A program made the position numbers and the translations under genes. Below are positions 46,524 through 59,830 of a stretch of DNA of 64,000 nucleotides, piece by piece. The DNA comes from Phoebastria nigripes (Eukaryota; Chordata; Aves; Procellariiformes; Diomedeidae), in the NCBI GenBank assembly GCA_035582835.1, contig JAYKAV010002943.1, forward strand, positions 528,136 to 592,135, given 5' to 3'. Under the pieces are notes generated by a model, which worked only from the letters and a program-made list of their open reading frames with translations, made no database searches and was not told where the DNA came from. Each line of letters begins with the position of its first letter. Position 1 is the stretch's first letter.

Positions 46524-49084
46524 CATGTGAATTATATGATCAATCTCAGTTCGTTAGCCTTACTTTTCCCCTGACTTTCACCAGTATCCTTTCCATTATC
46601 TGCCTTAATCTGATGATTTAACAATTATTACCCTTCCTTGGAAGTTGTGTTGACAGTCATTTAAATCTTCATTGTTCTTGAAAGAATGGACCAAATTTCA
46701 TCTGGCTATTCAGTCAGATTTGGAGCTTTCTGCTGAAACAGAGAAGCTTTACCTTTGACTAGGTCCTTCCCCTATGCTTGTGTCAAATTTACTCTCAGTC
46801 TTTGACACTGGGATATTAATCTGAAGCTATTCAGTTATTTCTAATATTTATAAAAATCTCATTATTTAGAAAACTTTTGTTCTACTACTGAAATAAAAAA
46901 AAATTTACCCAGTCAAAAAAAAAGAAAAAGAATGGAAACAGAACATTTGTCAGCATAGAAAGAGTTAAATGAAATACAGTAAATGGAATAAAAGGTACAC
47001 TGCTGAAGTGTGTAAACACCATAACCTGATGGAAATTCAGTTTGGTAGGTGTTATACAAACCTCCCAACAAGTCAGTTGTGTTGCTATAAGACACTGCCT
47101 AAGTTCTCATTAAAAGATTTGGCCTTGGTCTTTAAGGTCAGATCCCAAAAGGCTATTTGATTCCAGATGCAGATGCAGAGTCTAGCCTGCATCTATTCAA
47201 TACTTATACCAATTTCCGTGAAAAGAAATCTGATTTCAGAATTTTCAACGTCTAAAAAAATGTAGCAGTGAATATAGAAAAGAGGGGAGAGTGTGTAATG
47301 CACAGTGTTAAGAGCAGTACCTTCGCTAAGACGACAGCTGTACCCCTTGATGACACTCATCTCTGCTGACAGTGCTGTCCAACAGCCTAACTTGAGTCAC
47401 ACCTGGTCACACCTCATCATAAGTCCCACCAACTGCCCTATGCTTTTGGAAAAGTCTGGAGTATAGAAGTGAGTTGAGAGGCAGCAAGGTGCCACAACAC
47501 AANGTTTCGTAGGAAATGGTTTGGAGGAGGCAGCTTGGATTTTACATACTGTGCAGTGCAGGCTTTGAACACAAACAGTTTTATGCCCTGAGTAAAAGAG
47601 GTTAAAGACAACATAAAAAAGACCAGCTTGGAAACAGGGGAGTGATTTTGATTATGTCCTCCCAGTAGGACCTGCTGTCCCTCCTGTTGCAAACACTGCA
47701 AACTTACATTTCTGACTCGTTTTTCCTTATTACTAGGCTATAGAACTTTGCTTTAGTGGCAAAACTTTTAATTACTTGTTAATCCTACACTATGGCACAA
47801 CCACCCCTCATTGTCTGGAAATGAAGGAACATTTCCATAAGCTGCAGGTGCCAAAATAAGAGGGAGGAAAGGGTTAAATTAAAAATGGATGAGGACACTC
47901 CGGGCTTAGATTAGGCCTATTAGAAGCAGGCAGAGGACTTCAGTAACTCTCATAGACTGCTTTTCTCCCTGGTAGTCCTCTGAAGCCACCTTAAAAAAAG
48001 TTCAGGCATGCCCTTCTAAAAGCAGTACCAGTCCTCTAAGACTAAGCAAAGCTCTGCAATGCACAACTCTTTCCCTTCATCCCACAAGCATAAAGCTCTC
48101 AGGCAGGTTGAGAAAGGGAAGGACTGAGCGTGAGGGTGGATATCCAGATGAATACACTGCTTGGAAAAAAAAGAAGAAAGCTTGCCTTAGAGGGCTCCTG
48201 CAGCTCTGAAGCAGGCAGTGCAGCACTGCTGCTCGGCCTGGTGGAGGTGAATTTCCATCTATCCCGCCCTCACTTAGATGCCGGTGGTCAGCTGGACCGT
48301 GTCCTGCTCTCAGAATTTGGCCAAGCATGAATTTTTCCTGGAATTTTTGTTATAATCTTAAGACAAAGGTCAGCATAAGAAAACAGGCTATGTATCAGTC
48401 CTTTTTCCTTCAGAATTAAAGCTCCTTTGTTAGTTTTCAAGAACCTGACCATGTAAGATTTCCTTTCCCTATCTTCAAAGCGTGGCCATTTGGCACATAG
48501 TAATGGCTCTGCGAACTCTCCAGCTGACTAATCTCAATGCAACCCTGTTAACTTACTCAGTGTCTGTCTCTCCTAACTGCCTGAACCACAACAAACTGTG
48601 CCCCGTACCTTATGAAAGAGATGCTGTAATAGAGGAGAAGGAATGATATTTCATCATCTGGAAGTGTCAACAGAAGCCTCTGCATCTGTACCGGAGCTTA
48701 CAGGCTTCCAGTCAGCGCCGTATCAGCAGCTGGAACTAACTCCCACCAAAAACACTGATCTCAAATTGCAACAACTGCATCGAAGCAAACACTGGAAATC
48801 AGGAGGAGGCAGTTATGGAAATTACCTCCTTTACCTGCCAGCTGTATAAGAGCACATGTTGTACCTGCACCATCTGTGGATACAGCTTCACTGTAATTTA
48901 AAGTGTAAAAGCCATCATATTTTTCTCTCAGGAGTCAGGACTCCCCAGTGTACACTAATATGTAAAATGCTTTGTTGCTATAAGGTCCAATTGTATGTGC
49001 ACATATGTCAGCCTTTACTGAGGCTCACTAAGTCATTGTCAGGCAGATGTTGTTTTGCCAGGTGTGCTTTTGTAGAGCTTACAG
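46524..49084. other. Unique sequence, no gene recognised
   Basis: A single N lies at 47503. Overlapping frames on both strands at 48077-48330 reflect a stop-poor patch. No domain or splice support was seen. Confidence 0.4.
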
Positions 49085-49215
49085 CTGGATAACTTTCCTC
49101 CAGAGAGGATTTTTAAATTGGAGATGGGCAAACCTCAAAAGGTTTAGATGTTCAATTAAATAAGCATCTAAAAGTCTGGATGCTTACCTGAACCAACTCA
49201 AGGCCGCCCAAAAAA
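49085..49215. repeat. Palindromic interspersed repeat, degraded
   Basis: TAAGCATC (49161-49168) and GATGCTTA (49179-49186) pair around a 10-base loop. Outside them GTTCA (49150-49154) pairs with TGAAC (49189-49193). The flanking words GGAGATGGGCAAACCTC and GAACCAACTCAAGGC recall a sauropsid repeat whose copies read GGTTCAGGTAAGCATCC...GCCCATCTC. The family is unnamed here. Confidence 0.4.
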
Positions 49216-50638
49216 GGTTGTAGGCCTTATAGAATAGACTCTTTTGCAAGCTTTGTTGTAAGTATGACAAAAAAGATATTTTTTTCCTCCCAACAAAAGC
49301 ACATTAAATTTGCAGATTATTTTAAATCAGATTTTTGCAAGCTACAAAATTTTGTTTCAGTTTTGCATAAAGCTTCAGGTCAGTTTTATTTTAGCCAAAT
49401 CATATGCCTAATCCCTAGTTTAAAACCTTGTGGGCCATATTGCGTTCAATTTGAACTAGGTGGAAAATCTCCCATTATTTTGAATAAAAAGGAAGCTCTG
49501 AGCTATGCATCTTACAAAATATGTCTAATGCAAAAAGCAGAAACTCTGTATAGAAATAAGGCTTTAACTTGTCCATGTATTTCAATAGGAGAAATAGGAC
49601 ATTGCTACCAATACCAATGGTTCAAAAGTCATTTTTTCTTTCTTTTGTAAGACAGCGCTAAATTTGTAATTTGGGGGAGCCCAATAAAATTCCTCACTTT
49701 TCTGCTGTGAAACAGTAACCTAAACAGAGAAGCAGCTAAGTTTTTGATAGACCATAACTTTCACTTCAGCAGTTAGGAAGGTGGGATGTTGTTTGCTGCA
49801 GAAATGTTTCCTTTTGCTTTTCCACAACAAAAAAATACAATTCTGCCTGTTTCATGTGGTAAACATTTTAGAGTGCTTGACAGATTGTAAGTGATTTTTC
49901 CCAAGCAATAATAAAGGTTTGACCTGATGACTGGAATTGAGGGAATAATTTGTAATGGATAATTCATTAAATTTATATGGCCTATTTCTTCATCTAAAAA
50001 TATCCCCCCAGAGGAAACAAAAAAAGGTGATGGAATTTGCTATCATCAAGGTTAATAGAAAATTCTTTTCAAGTCAATGGAATGACTCAACATAATTCTC
50101 TTCAATTATTAGTTATTTATGATGCTGTGTTGATAACATCTGACACTATTGCTTCATGGTTAATCATTCAAGAACTTTTAAAATAAGTCCAGCATTGTTT
50201 CTGTGATTTTTTTCCTGTATATAAAGAAAATTTTGTCTGCAAGAAGAGATATTTCTCAAAAGTATATGAGAATTTCACACAAAAGATTCTAATTGCCAGA
50301 ATTACTTATTGTGATTTGCTAGCAAATATTTGCAGAGTATTTTTGCAGAATGGAAGCAATTCAGCTGGAACCATAATAGAGAACCATAAGTGGCTTGATC
50401 AGAATGAGTAAAAATACAATGATTTCTACTGGACATGAAAAGTCATTAGAAGAAAACAATCTGGAAACAATATAAACGTGCAAATAGGAATTGCACAGTT
50501 GTATGTACTTTTGGCTTCGTTCATACCTTTTCAGTAGGTCCTAAACAGACATTGTAGGACAACCTCTGTTTTGCTACACAATTTCTCAAAGATCTCAATG
50601 CTACTACCTTTCGTTAACCTCTATTTACCATATTATCT
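49216..50638. other. AT-rich unique sequence
   Basis: The 128-codon plus frame at 49264-49650 has no domain. It contains TTGTGGGCCATATTGCG and GGAAAATCTCCCATTATTTTG at about 49427-49484, which may be another decayed CCATTGACTTC-type repeat. The stretch 50040-50300 is dense in TAAT/ATTA and could be a conserved noncoding element, untested. Confidence 0.35.
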
Positions 50639-50679
50639 GTATATAGATAGTATAGATAGTATAGATCTATATATAGACC
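50639..50679. repeat. (TATAGATAG)n simple repeat
   Basis: TATAGATAG occurs in tandem and runs into ATCTATATATAGA, giving a self-complementary end. Confidence 0.8.
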
Positions 50680-51973
50680 AATAACCCTGTAGACACTTCT
50701 CAGCTGACAGATATACTGCATTATATATTTCATCATTCAGTACATTAATGCTGAAAGAAATATGAAATATGTGTAAGGATAAATCAGAAAAGAATGAAGG
50801 GCTGTGAAAAAGACAGCTAAATCCCAAGAACCACTTTGCTTTCAGATGAGAATATATGTCCAAAAGCATCTAATGTACTTTGCGGTCCTGAGGTCATGAT
50901 GTGCTCATCACTGACACTAATACCTCGAAGAGATGCAGTCAGTCTTCAGCTAGCAAGATGCTTTTATAGGTTCTGTTTGTATGTTAATTGGCTTACACTG
51001 ATTCATGTACTGTTTATCCTAATGTTAGACTTCTGTTAAGGAGCCTAGATAGATCTCCACAAGAATTTCAAAGGAGACTACAATTAATGCCTCATGCAGG
51101 AGGTTAACAAATATTTTTTCCTCTCCTGAATGTCACACTTCTGATCACTCTGGAAGTACTCTTTACTTCCTTTCTTGCAAAAGCTCTGTGCAAGAAAGAG
51201 CATAAGGAGGTGAAGAAGATGTTTCAGCAACTAACACACAGAAACATCTAAGAACAACTCTGTAGCCCGTCAATATTCCGAAGAAATCTTTGTTGTCCAG
51301 AAAACTATTTGATAAGATTTGCTTACTGAATTAACAAAATTGCTTTAAAATAGTTCAGTTACAGTAAGCTGATGTTCAACAGTTTGTAAAACACATAGAA
51401 AACCTTTCAGTTGGCCAGGTCTGCATTTCAAATTTATAATAAATTCCAAACCAGGTGAGTATCAAATGGTTTTATGTTTCTTTGCCAACACTGTGTGCAG
51501 CTGTGGTAATTCCTGATTAATCAGGATGTGAAGTTTGGGAGTATGTTCAATAACGTGCGTATAATTCAGGTATTTCACTACCCATACTATTAATGTTATC
51601 TCACATTTTTTTCTGCTATTCCCGGAAGCATCAGTACTGAACTGTAATGCTTGGGTTGGTGGCATACTATCAATATTTTAAGGTCAGGGTCTAATAGTGT
51701 TGTTGAGAAGACTAAAAAAGAGTTATACTTTCCTGTAGAATAAATTTGTTATGATCAGTTGTGAGAAATGGATGCTCTTATTCATAAAGAGGTCTAGATA
51801 ATTTTCTCAGTCATGACCATATTAGTTCTGATTTATTAAAACTTCCTCTTCCACAGGGTAATTTCTGAATCCCATGATGAAATGGCTTGTCCATAGCAAA
51901 GTCTTTCCTACAACTTCAGGTCTAGTTCTCTTTCATTAACTACATTTTGACACAAAAGTAAGGCCATTCATGG
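50680..51973. other. Unique sequence with an isolated strong donor
   Basis: A consensus donor ACCAG|GTGAGTATC begins at 51455. Upstream acceptor-like sites (ACCTTTCAG, TTCAACAG) give short open segments of 44-82 bases in different frames. None is convincing. Confidence 0.3.
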
Positions 51974-51994
51974 AAAAAAAAGAAAAAAAAAAAA
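51974..51994. repeat. A-rich homopolymer-like tract
   Basis: Runs of A8, G and A12 then TATAAA. It is low complexity. A similar A/C tract (AAAAAACCAAAAAAAACAAAA-like) lies at about 52583-52613. Confidence 0.7.
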
Positions 51995-54900
51995 TATAAA
52001 ACCACAGTTGTTATGATAGGTGACGGACTGACAGTTGTAGAAAAAAACATGCTTGTGTTCTTCTACTGAAAAAAAATGCACCGATTATATTTGCTTCCTT
52101 TACATAATAAAATATTGTTTGTTCTTTTCAGAGCTGGCCTTTACATTTAAATGAAAAGTGAACTTTAAGATAAGGTTATATTTTCAAACATAAAAGGGTT
52201 TTCCTTATCTCACTTCCTGACACTCTGCTTTAGCTGTCTTTTCTTTAAAAAAATCATTTGACCTTTTAAATTACTAGAATTGGAGATAAAACATCACGGA
52301 GCCCTGTGGAGCTGACAGACAACTGATTCAATAATTTTCAGTTGTTCTATCTGTATCTTAACGTAGTGAGATGTACAAAACCACCACGTTTGAACAGCAT
52401 CAGTCTGGCTTTCTGTTATTTATGTACAAAATTTTCTGATGGTCACAGAAATCCTTGGTAAAACTAACTGACTTGTAAAAGAATTTTTTTCTTCATTATT
52501 GGTTTTTTTCTTTTGCTTGGGATTTTCACCTTTATAATGTCATAAAAGGTATGGAAAATCTTGATCTTTTTTCAGAATGTTATGAAAAAAAACCAAAAAA
52601 AACAAAACAAAACATAGGAACTTAGCTCATTAGCTTAGAAATTATCTCAACCACAAATCAGTGTGCACCTGCTAAAATAATTGTCTCCTTCTGGTATTTT
52701 CCATATAATGCTCCTTTGCTATGTAATGCAGTATAGGTAAATCAGCTATCTTTTAAGTAGACCTGATGGCAATTAAACTTGATGAATAGCTGCTGCGATT
52801 TCAAGGTATTAGTCTTTGCTTCTTTCAACCTTGCTATTAATATGAATTTTCAACCCAAACACAATATTGTAAAATGTCATGGAATCTGAAGACAGCCAGA
52901 AGATGTTTAAGAAGACAAAACGAGAGTAAAGGTCATAGATACCCTTTTAAAAAGTTGAATAAAAATTAATCCAGGGCCAGGAAGATCAGACGGAAGAGCT
53001 TCATCTTCTCTTTAACCAGACTTGGGGGTTAGTCTTTGTCAAGCAGTGATAAAATGGATTAGATATGCTGGCAGTGTGGCCAAGATGATTCAGGTCTTCC
53101 TCTTGTGACAGATTCCTGGGATTTATGTTACACACAAATTTTTTGTTCAGATAAACTTCGTTANAAAACACAGCCCTACAGTTTAATCATGCCAGATATA
53201 TGCAATATAGGTTAAAATGTACTGCAATAAAGAGCACAGACCACTAGGGCTCTGAGCATTCAGTCAGCTGCGTATTATTGTCCATCTACACAACCTCCAA
53301 AGAAGTTTAAAGGAAACACCTTGAGACTTGTGTGGATTTTTATTAACCCTGCACTGTGAATTGATGGGGTGCTGGTGAAAAACAAACATAGGCAGAGAAA
53401 ACATGCGGTCTGCTCTGCACAAGAGCTCTTTATTGACAGTTTATGACATAGACTTGGAGTGGCCTGATATTGCTCCTATGACCTTCGCCTCCCAAAACTT
53501 ACAGGCATTTTGAGACTTGGTTCACCCCATGAGGGCCTGCCTGGCCTTGTCATTGCAACTTTCTCCTCAGTGTTGTTCTGAGAATTAATTGTGAGCACTG
53601 GAGACAATTACACATGCTTTTTGCCATCTCTTGACCTAAATTTCTGCCAGCTTTGCTTTCCTAATCTACATACAGACCTAGCTCAGGATTGTGCCAAATT
53701 ACACATGGCAGATTAGTAATGGGGTCTACAGTTAACTAAAACTTTGAGCTGGCACCCAAATTCCACACCCACATTGGCCCAAATTCAAAATAGATTGCAA
53801 GAGAGGAAAGGATTTATTTAGCCTTTTTTTTTTTTTCCCCAGGGATAAGGAAACCTATTATAAGCAATAAGGCGGCTAATTCTTTTTTCTACAGCTCCTG
53901 AACTCCTTTTGGTTTCTATGTTAGCTTGCTATTAAAAACTAAATTAAGAAGAATGGCTAATCAGTTAAAAGTCTGTACATACAGATCTTTTAGTAGAGGA
54001 AAAATAAGTACAGTTGGTTTTGTTACCTATGTGAGTATTAAATTTATTAGTAAAGCTATCTCCCTTGATCCCAGTACACCTTTCTATATTATGTTCTGTT
54101 AATTTTTTGCAGTAACTTTCTTTTGAATTTTCTTTATATCTTTAACAAAACTGTCAAGAGAAAACACACAGAAAAAAGATTTTGGCTATATGCTATAAAG
54201 CCAAGAGCAGGCAAAATGTAAAAGATCAAAATAAAAATTAAACTTGCTTCAAAATAAATCCAACACTACTACTACACTTCACATTATCTAGCAGTACTCA
54301 TTAAAACAAAATTGAACAGAGCAGTAAAATAGATAATAAGTACACACTAAGTTCTAGGGCCAATGGCCAATTTTTCTGAGTGATCAAGATCTTCAAGAGC
54401 TTGCAGAGATTAAAGGCCTGCAGAAAAAGTCTATTTTCCTTACCAGAGTCCCACTAATGGGTCTTACCAAATCTGTCCTGAGAACTAGAACAGGAAATAC
54501 CCTCCCAGCAGCTGTATCTGTAGATTCCTCAACTTGGGGTTTTACTCACAATCAGCATTCTGCATTTCTGGGGCATGGTCACAGTTTTGCCGCTATTCAA
54601 AAAGTTCTCAAATGCATGAGTTCGACAACGGATGTTATGTATCTGTCATTCAAGAGAGTCTATAATGTACAGAATTTCAACCAAGCTTTTGAAATGTGGC
54701 AGCCAAGAAAGGACAGTCAGCTGGAACCAAGTTCTTCTGAAGTATCAATTCCTGCATAATAATAAATCCATACAAACTGTAGCATTCTTGTTCCCCTTTT
54801 TTTCTTGCCTTCAGCCTCCACATTACAATATTTGCAATACAATATATTTTGTAAAACTGGTCAGTAGATATATTGTTGTTAGAACAACCAAAAATCACCT

Positions 54901-55119
54901 GTCAGACAATTCTGTGAAGTGATGAAGTACAAGAAAATAGTACTGGGTACACTACCTATGGTCCGTGTAGTGTACTATCTGGTATCCAAAAGTGGCATGC
55001 CTAAAAAAAATTATGAAAATGAAGGTAGCTTCAGAATCCGCTTATTTTTTAGCTAAGGGATTTCCTGAACCAGAAGTGATTTCTGTATGTATAGTCACAC
55101 CGAATAGTTTGTTCCTCCA
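51995..55119. other. AT-rich unique sequence
   Basis: No gene recognised. A T13 tract lies at about 53824. The frames at 54457-54759 and 54632-54922 overlap and have no domain. A single N lies at 53164. Confidence 0.4.
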
Positions 55120-55505
55120 CAAACACGTCAAACCCCTCCACAAACCACATACTTCTTTAGCATTTGCAACATCCTTTGGCAAAGAGTTCCACAGCTGAAC
55201 TACCCAACTGCACAAAGAACCTCTTTTCCTTCTGTTTGCTTTGATGTCCATTAGTTTCAATATTCAAAGAAATAGCAAACTGACATCTTTTTAACTTCTC
55301 CATGCTAGTCACAATTTTATTGGCCTCTTTCATGTTCTGCCTCCCCCATTCTGTTTCTTTCCCAAAATGTCTTTTTCTTTCTTTCTAAGAAAGTCTTTCC
55401 TTGCTTTGAGTCAATCCTGTGCCCCCTCTCTGAATATTTTCTAGATCTACTCTATCTTTCTTTGAGATTCAGGGTGTCAGCTGGATTTATACGGTAGCAT
55501 AATGA
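55120..55505 (-). mobile_element. CR1/L3-like LINE fragment, antisense
   Basis: On the plus strand GGCAAAGAGTTCCACAGCTG, AAAGAACCTCTTTTCCTTCTG and GATGTCCATTAGTTTC are followed by TTCTAGATCTACTCTATCTT and GGATTTATACGGTAGCATAA. This is the antisense order of the ancient amniote CR1/L3 element, where intact copies read GAGTTCCACAGGTTAACTA...ATGGATTTATATAGTGGCAT. The sense (minus) strand still spells LWNSLP from TGGAACTCTTTGCC, the conserved word near the element's 3' region. The rest is decayed by indels, so the 72-codon minus-strand frame here is LINE debris and not a gene. Confidence 0.75.
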
Positions 55506-55880
55506 AGTAGGGGATGAACTGATCTGTGCAGAGGTCTTTATTCATGGTGTCCTCTGAAATGTAGGAAAACTAGACCACAATGCCAAGATACTCCAAAGAG
55601 CTACAGTAGTGATATTGCAAACAAAACACTAAGTCCAGGTTTTTACTTTGTGTTTTGTTGGGTTTTTTTCAAACCTTAATATGCATGGTTCTTTCCTTTG
55701 GAGGTACAAAGTACCAAATTTAAACAAACAATTTTGAAATACCAGTAACTGGCTATGAACCATTCCATTTTGGAGTTTGATAAAGTGCATACTTGAATGG
55801 TACTCAGTACAAGTCTGGGGAAAAAAAAAGGTCATATAAGAGAATTATACAACTTTCATAAAACTTCCACAGCACTTAAA
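55506..55880. other. Unique sequence
   Basis: Nothing recognised beyond chance frames. Confidence 0.4.
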
Positions 55881-55929
55881 TTTTTTTTTTTTTTTTTTAA
55901 TATCATGCCATTAGCTTCTGAATGGCATG
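55881..55929. repeat. T18 homopolymer and adjacent short hairpin
   Basis: Eighteen T residues run 55881-55898. CATGCCATT (55904-55912) then pairs with AATGGCATG (55921-55929) across an 8-base loop. A poly-T run can mark a minus-strand retroposed tail, but no source gene is recognisable to its right. Confidence 0.7.
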
Positions 55930-58900
55930 GTAAAGCAAAATCCAACACCAGGCCCAGCTGCTCGTTTTATAAGATGACAACTTGGGAGTGCTTTGGCTGA
56001 TAAGTATCAAAATGTTCCAGGAACCCATAGAAACAAATGCTTTGATTTTCACGCAATTTAAAACACAAGAAAAACCTTGCTTAGGGAACAGTCAGGCTCT
56101 CCAGACTGTTTAATTCTACTACTGCTCCTTTCTACTGCCTGCATACCTCAAAGGCAGCAAATTAATCTTATGTGTGAGCAGATAATGGCTGAGCGTCCAC
56201 TAAAAAAAAGAGCTTTCCAGAGCAGCCTGTGGGAAGAAGCAAAAACTCCAATGCAGGAAGACAGAAACAGCAGGCACCAGAGCAAACGCAGATGTGGGGT
56301 GAAGAGGAAGTAATGAAAAAGTGAACTTGGAAACATGAGCAAAAGGCAAGAACCCAGAGAACGGAGCAGGAAAACTTATGAAAAACAGGAAGAATTTTAC
56401 ATGTTTAAAAGCAGAGGTCCAGAGTCAAGATAGCAGAAGAACTAGAAACTTGACCATGCAAGAAAAAAAGAGGGAGATACCTAAGATAACAGAACACCCT
56501 TTTTTCTGCCAAAGGTGGAAACTGGAGTGTGATTGATCTACAGGATTCTTGGCATACCTAAAGGAATTACTGAAAGGAAGTGTTGGTGAAGGGCATGCAC
56601 TGGGCATAGAGATGTGAACTCTGATGAATGGCTAGGAGCCTGGGCAAGTTTGGTTGCTCAGGCTACAGAATCAACGTGCAATTCCGGTGCCATCTCTGTC
56701 TGGTGAAGTCCTGAAAGGTTCTCCTAATCCCTGCAGGAACAAATACGCACAGGAAGCAAATTGTTTTGGGAGGGATGGAAGGTGACGCACAGCCCAATGA
56801 TCTCCATGCTGAGACCTCCTTCACTCCTCTCTGTCGTAACTGTCTCTTCTTCACAACACTTGGAACAAATTGAAAATTATACAATTAATAAGGTGATTTT
56901 ATAGTAAATGTTTCAACTTATTAAATAAGCTGGTGGGTGAGTAGNAAAGAAACTCTCTCGCAACATATAAATTTGTGTTCCTTGTCAGCAGCCGTGGGAA
57001 GGCGACTTAGAAAGATAGTACCGCTGCCAGCCTGTGTATACAGTGTAGATGCCTAATTTTGCAGCAGNGTCCAACTTCTCAGTACCTCCTGTAGCTGAGC
57101 CACGACAGAGCACAGAAGATGCTGACTGGGACAGCAGCACATGCCACTTTCCACATGCGGCAGAGCTGGTAACTTCGCATGTTAATGAACAATTGTGTGC
57201 TTGAGAAAATGAGTGCTTGAGAAAAATTGCCTCACCGCAGAAGTTGCACTGGAGATGCACCTTGTCATGGCATTACTTGTCTTTGGCCAAGCTGGCCTTT
57301 ATCCAATCGCCTGTATGTATACATAATAGTTACCACCTGAAACTTTTGAGATGTAAAGTGCCAGACAGTAGCCTTCTGCTGCACACTAAAAAAAGACCCC
57401 ATATTTTGAAGCTGGAAGATATTGAACCATGAAAAAGTATAGGAAACAGAAATCACCACCAACATGAAAGCACTACTTTCACATTATATAGAGCAATTGA
57501 TTTCCACTTCACAAATCTTGAAGAAGTATCTTTTAAATGTCAAGCAGCCTACTGAATTTCAAGGCAAAAAATACTCTACATTACTCAGAAGTATTGCAGA
57601 AATGCAACTGAATTATTTAGACATTGCAATTTCAAATACCTGGACAGCATGGACAGCTGGACAGCACTACTGCGCTGCCAAATGGCTGTATTGAGTCATA
57701 ATATATAATTTTAGGAATGATTATCACACAAGGTGTTAAACAAAGTTGGTATGGACAACATAGTTAGTTTTCCAGGCACTGCTTTTAGTGGTCTAAAATG
57801 AATGTTTATAGCCTATCATCAGTTGCATACATTATATTGGCTCCTAAATGGTCTGGAAGAGCCTACTACAGCTAAGCAGAATTTAATCATTAGGAAAGTA
57901 TTTCAAGTCATTAAAAAGAGCATATGTGTCTTGGAAAACTTGATATGTGGAATTCTAGTGGAGGGAGGGGGAGAAACAACAATATTTTACTCATTAAATA
58001 ACTTCTCTGATGTCGTCTTCTGAACTGTGCGTGGATACAGAGCAGTTCACGGAAAACACATTTGCATCAGATTCCAGGAATTGGATTCTTTTTAGTATTC
58101 ATTGGTGGAAAATGAAGGCTTGGCTGCTTACCAGATTATTTGCTCTATGATAAATGTAAAAGTTTTACAAGCTCTGATGAATTGTGGACAATCATTCCTG
58201 AGAAATCTGATCATCACTGAGGCTATTGCAAAAACTGAAGCGATGCTACCAGCTAAGTAAATCGTATAATTGAGATATCAATGTAGAAGTTGCATGAGAA
58301 GACTAATACTAAGCACATTTTTTAATAGTGAATAAGAATTTCAATTACATGCCTCCACAGTGATCAAGGTGTCTTGGAAATAACATGACAATGGCACATT
58401 TTCAAAAGATCAGTTACCTTTCAAGCTGAGCTATCAGTTGCCGTGCTTGAAGTAGACTAAACTGACAGAATCCCTACGGTCAACACTACTTCCAAAGTTT
58501 TATTTGCACCTCTCTTTCTGTCCCTGATATCTTAATCTTTTGCAACAGGCTTAAATAGCTTCCCTTGGCATTAAAATAGGGAGGCATGTTATCTTAGCTT
58601 CTTTATTTCCAGGTTTAATATTATTGAATGGTACCAGTGTTTCCAGATGTCTATGCAATGCTACATAAATTTGGGCAGTTCATTCCAGAATCAAATTATT
58701 TCATTCTCCTTTTATGCTGATCTCTGTCAACATGTTCTCCTAGACACTGTTAGTACACAGCATACATACTTCGGGATGGCAATCTATGCACAACACTAGC
58801 AGTACAGTCAGTATACATGTTGTAGTTTGAGTCTTCGTAACAATTCTTTCATAAGTGGATATTCGGACGGCTCATGCTGAAAATTGTTTTTATCAGTGGG

Positions 58901-59764
58901 ACTGTAAAAGACTTTGTTTCCCTTCCCAGCCACATACTTTGACAAAACTGGGAGGTATTTTACATCTCTGAGACCTTTCTCCCTCTGCAACATTTTGACT
59001 GAAATGGAAGTTATTGAGGAAGTAGAGGGAATGACAGCTTTTTCTGACAGAGATACAGACAGAAAACATAAGTTAATAAGACATTTCCTTAGGAAAATTC
59101 CAGCCCTTTTATCTCTCACTGAGTCACTTTTGCACAAGAATGTTTGTGTTTTCTCTGTAAGCATTTAGGCTCTGTTATCCTCATATCTCTCCTGAAAAGA
59201 TTTACTGTCACAGTGGAAATTCATAGAGGAAATAGGCACCCTAAGAGAGATAGTTTTGTTGTGGAGACTGTGTGTCTTCAGAGGAATGGTTTGCAAGATG
59301 CTGGCTGATCCTAGAAACACGCAGTGACCAGTTCCTCTGCTGAGTCATGATAGTAATGCATGCTAAAGCCCTGCACAGAGAAGGCAGTGAGGTGGGGTTT
59401 TTTGTTTGGTAGGTTGTTAGGTTTTTTTAAGTAAACTTAATAGATAGATCCTAGATCCAACCAGAGTTTGAGTGGGCTTGAAGTGTTTCACTCTGGGTCT
59501 TAGTAGGTCTTACAGGAAAAAAATCCTAGACCAGTCAAATCAGGGGAGCCAATATATATTGACACTTATTTTATAATCCATGTGATTCAATGTTCCAGTT
59601 TCCTCATCACACCTGAAATGAATTCTATCTACCCCCAGTGTTTCTGAGACAGTTTCAATCTAGCCAAAGAAGGTAAAACTATGTCTGGCATCCATGCAGC
59701 TTGGATTATCATCTTATGGCAGCATAGCTGACATAACTAAATTAATTTGACTTAAGAAATCAGA
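55930..59764. other. Unique sequence, no gene recognised
   Basis: Single Ns lie at 56945 and 57068. The frames at 58808-59168 overlap on both strands (118 and 84 codons), which points to locally rare stops. Nothing has a recognisable domain. Confidence 0.4.
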
Positions 59765-59830
59765 GAAGTCTTGAACTGTTGTCTTGTAGATGACAAACCA
59801 GTGCCTTATCAGCTAAGCTACTCAGGTCCA
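59765..59830 (-). mobile_element. tRNA-like SINE head remnant
   Basis: Read on the minus strand, GTAGCTTAGCTGATAAGGC (A-box region, about 59802-59820) is followed by ACTGGTTTGTCATC. A B-box-like CAGTTCAAGACTTC comes at about 59766-59779. The spacing is that of a real tRNA. The anticodon-arm region can be lined up with a tRNA fold, but the acceptor stem is not restored by the flanks. It is most likely a decayed tRNA-derived SINE or tRNA pseudogene. Confidence 0.45.

Noticed and set aside
51412..51454. Segment before the strong donor at 51455
   Set aside because: Several weak acceptors give conflicting frames and tiny exons. No basis to choose one.
55042..55260. Minus-strand frame with an LWNSLP word
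   Set aside because: The word is explained by the sense strand of a decayed CR1/L3-like LINE. It is not a host gene.
55881..55898. T18 tract as the tail of a minus-strand processed pseudogene
   Set aside because: No recognisable coding sequence or target duplication lies beside it.
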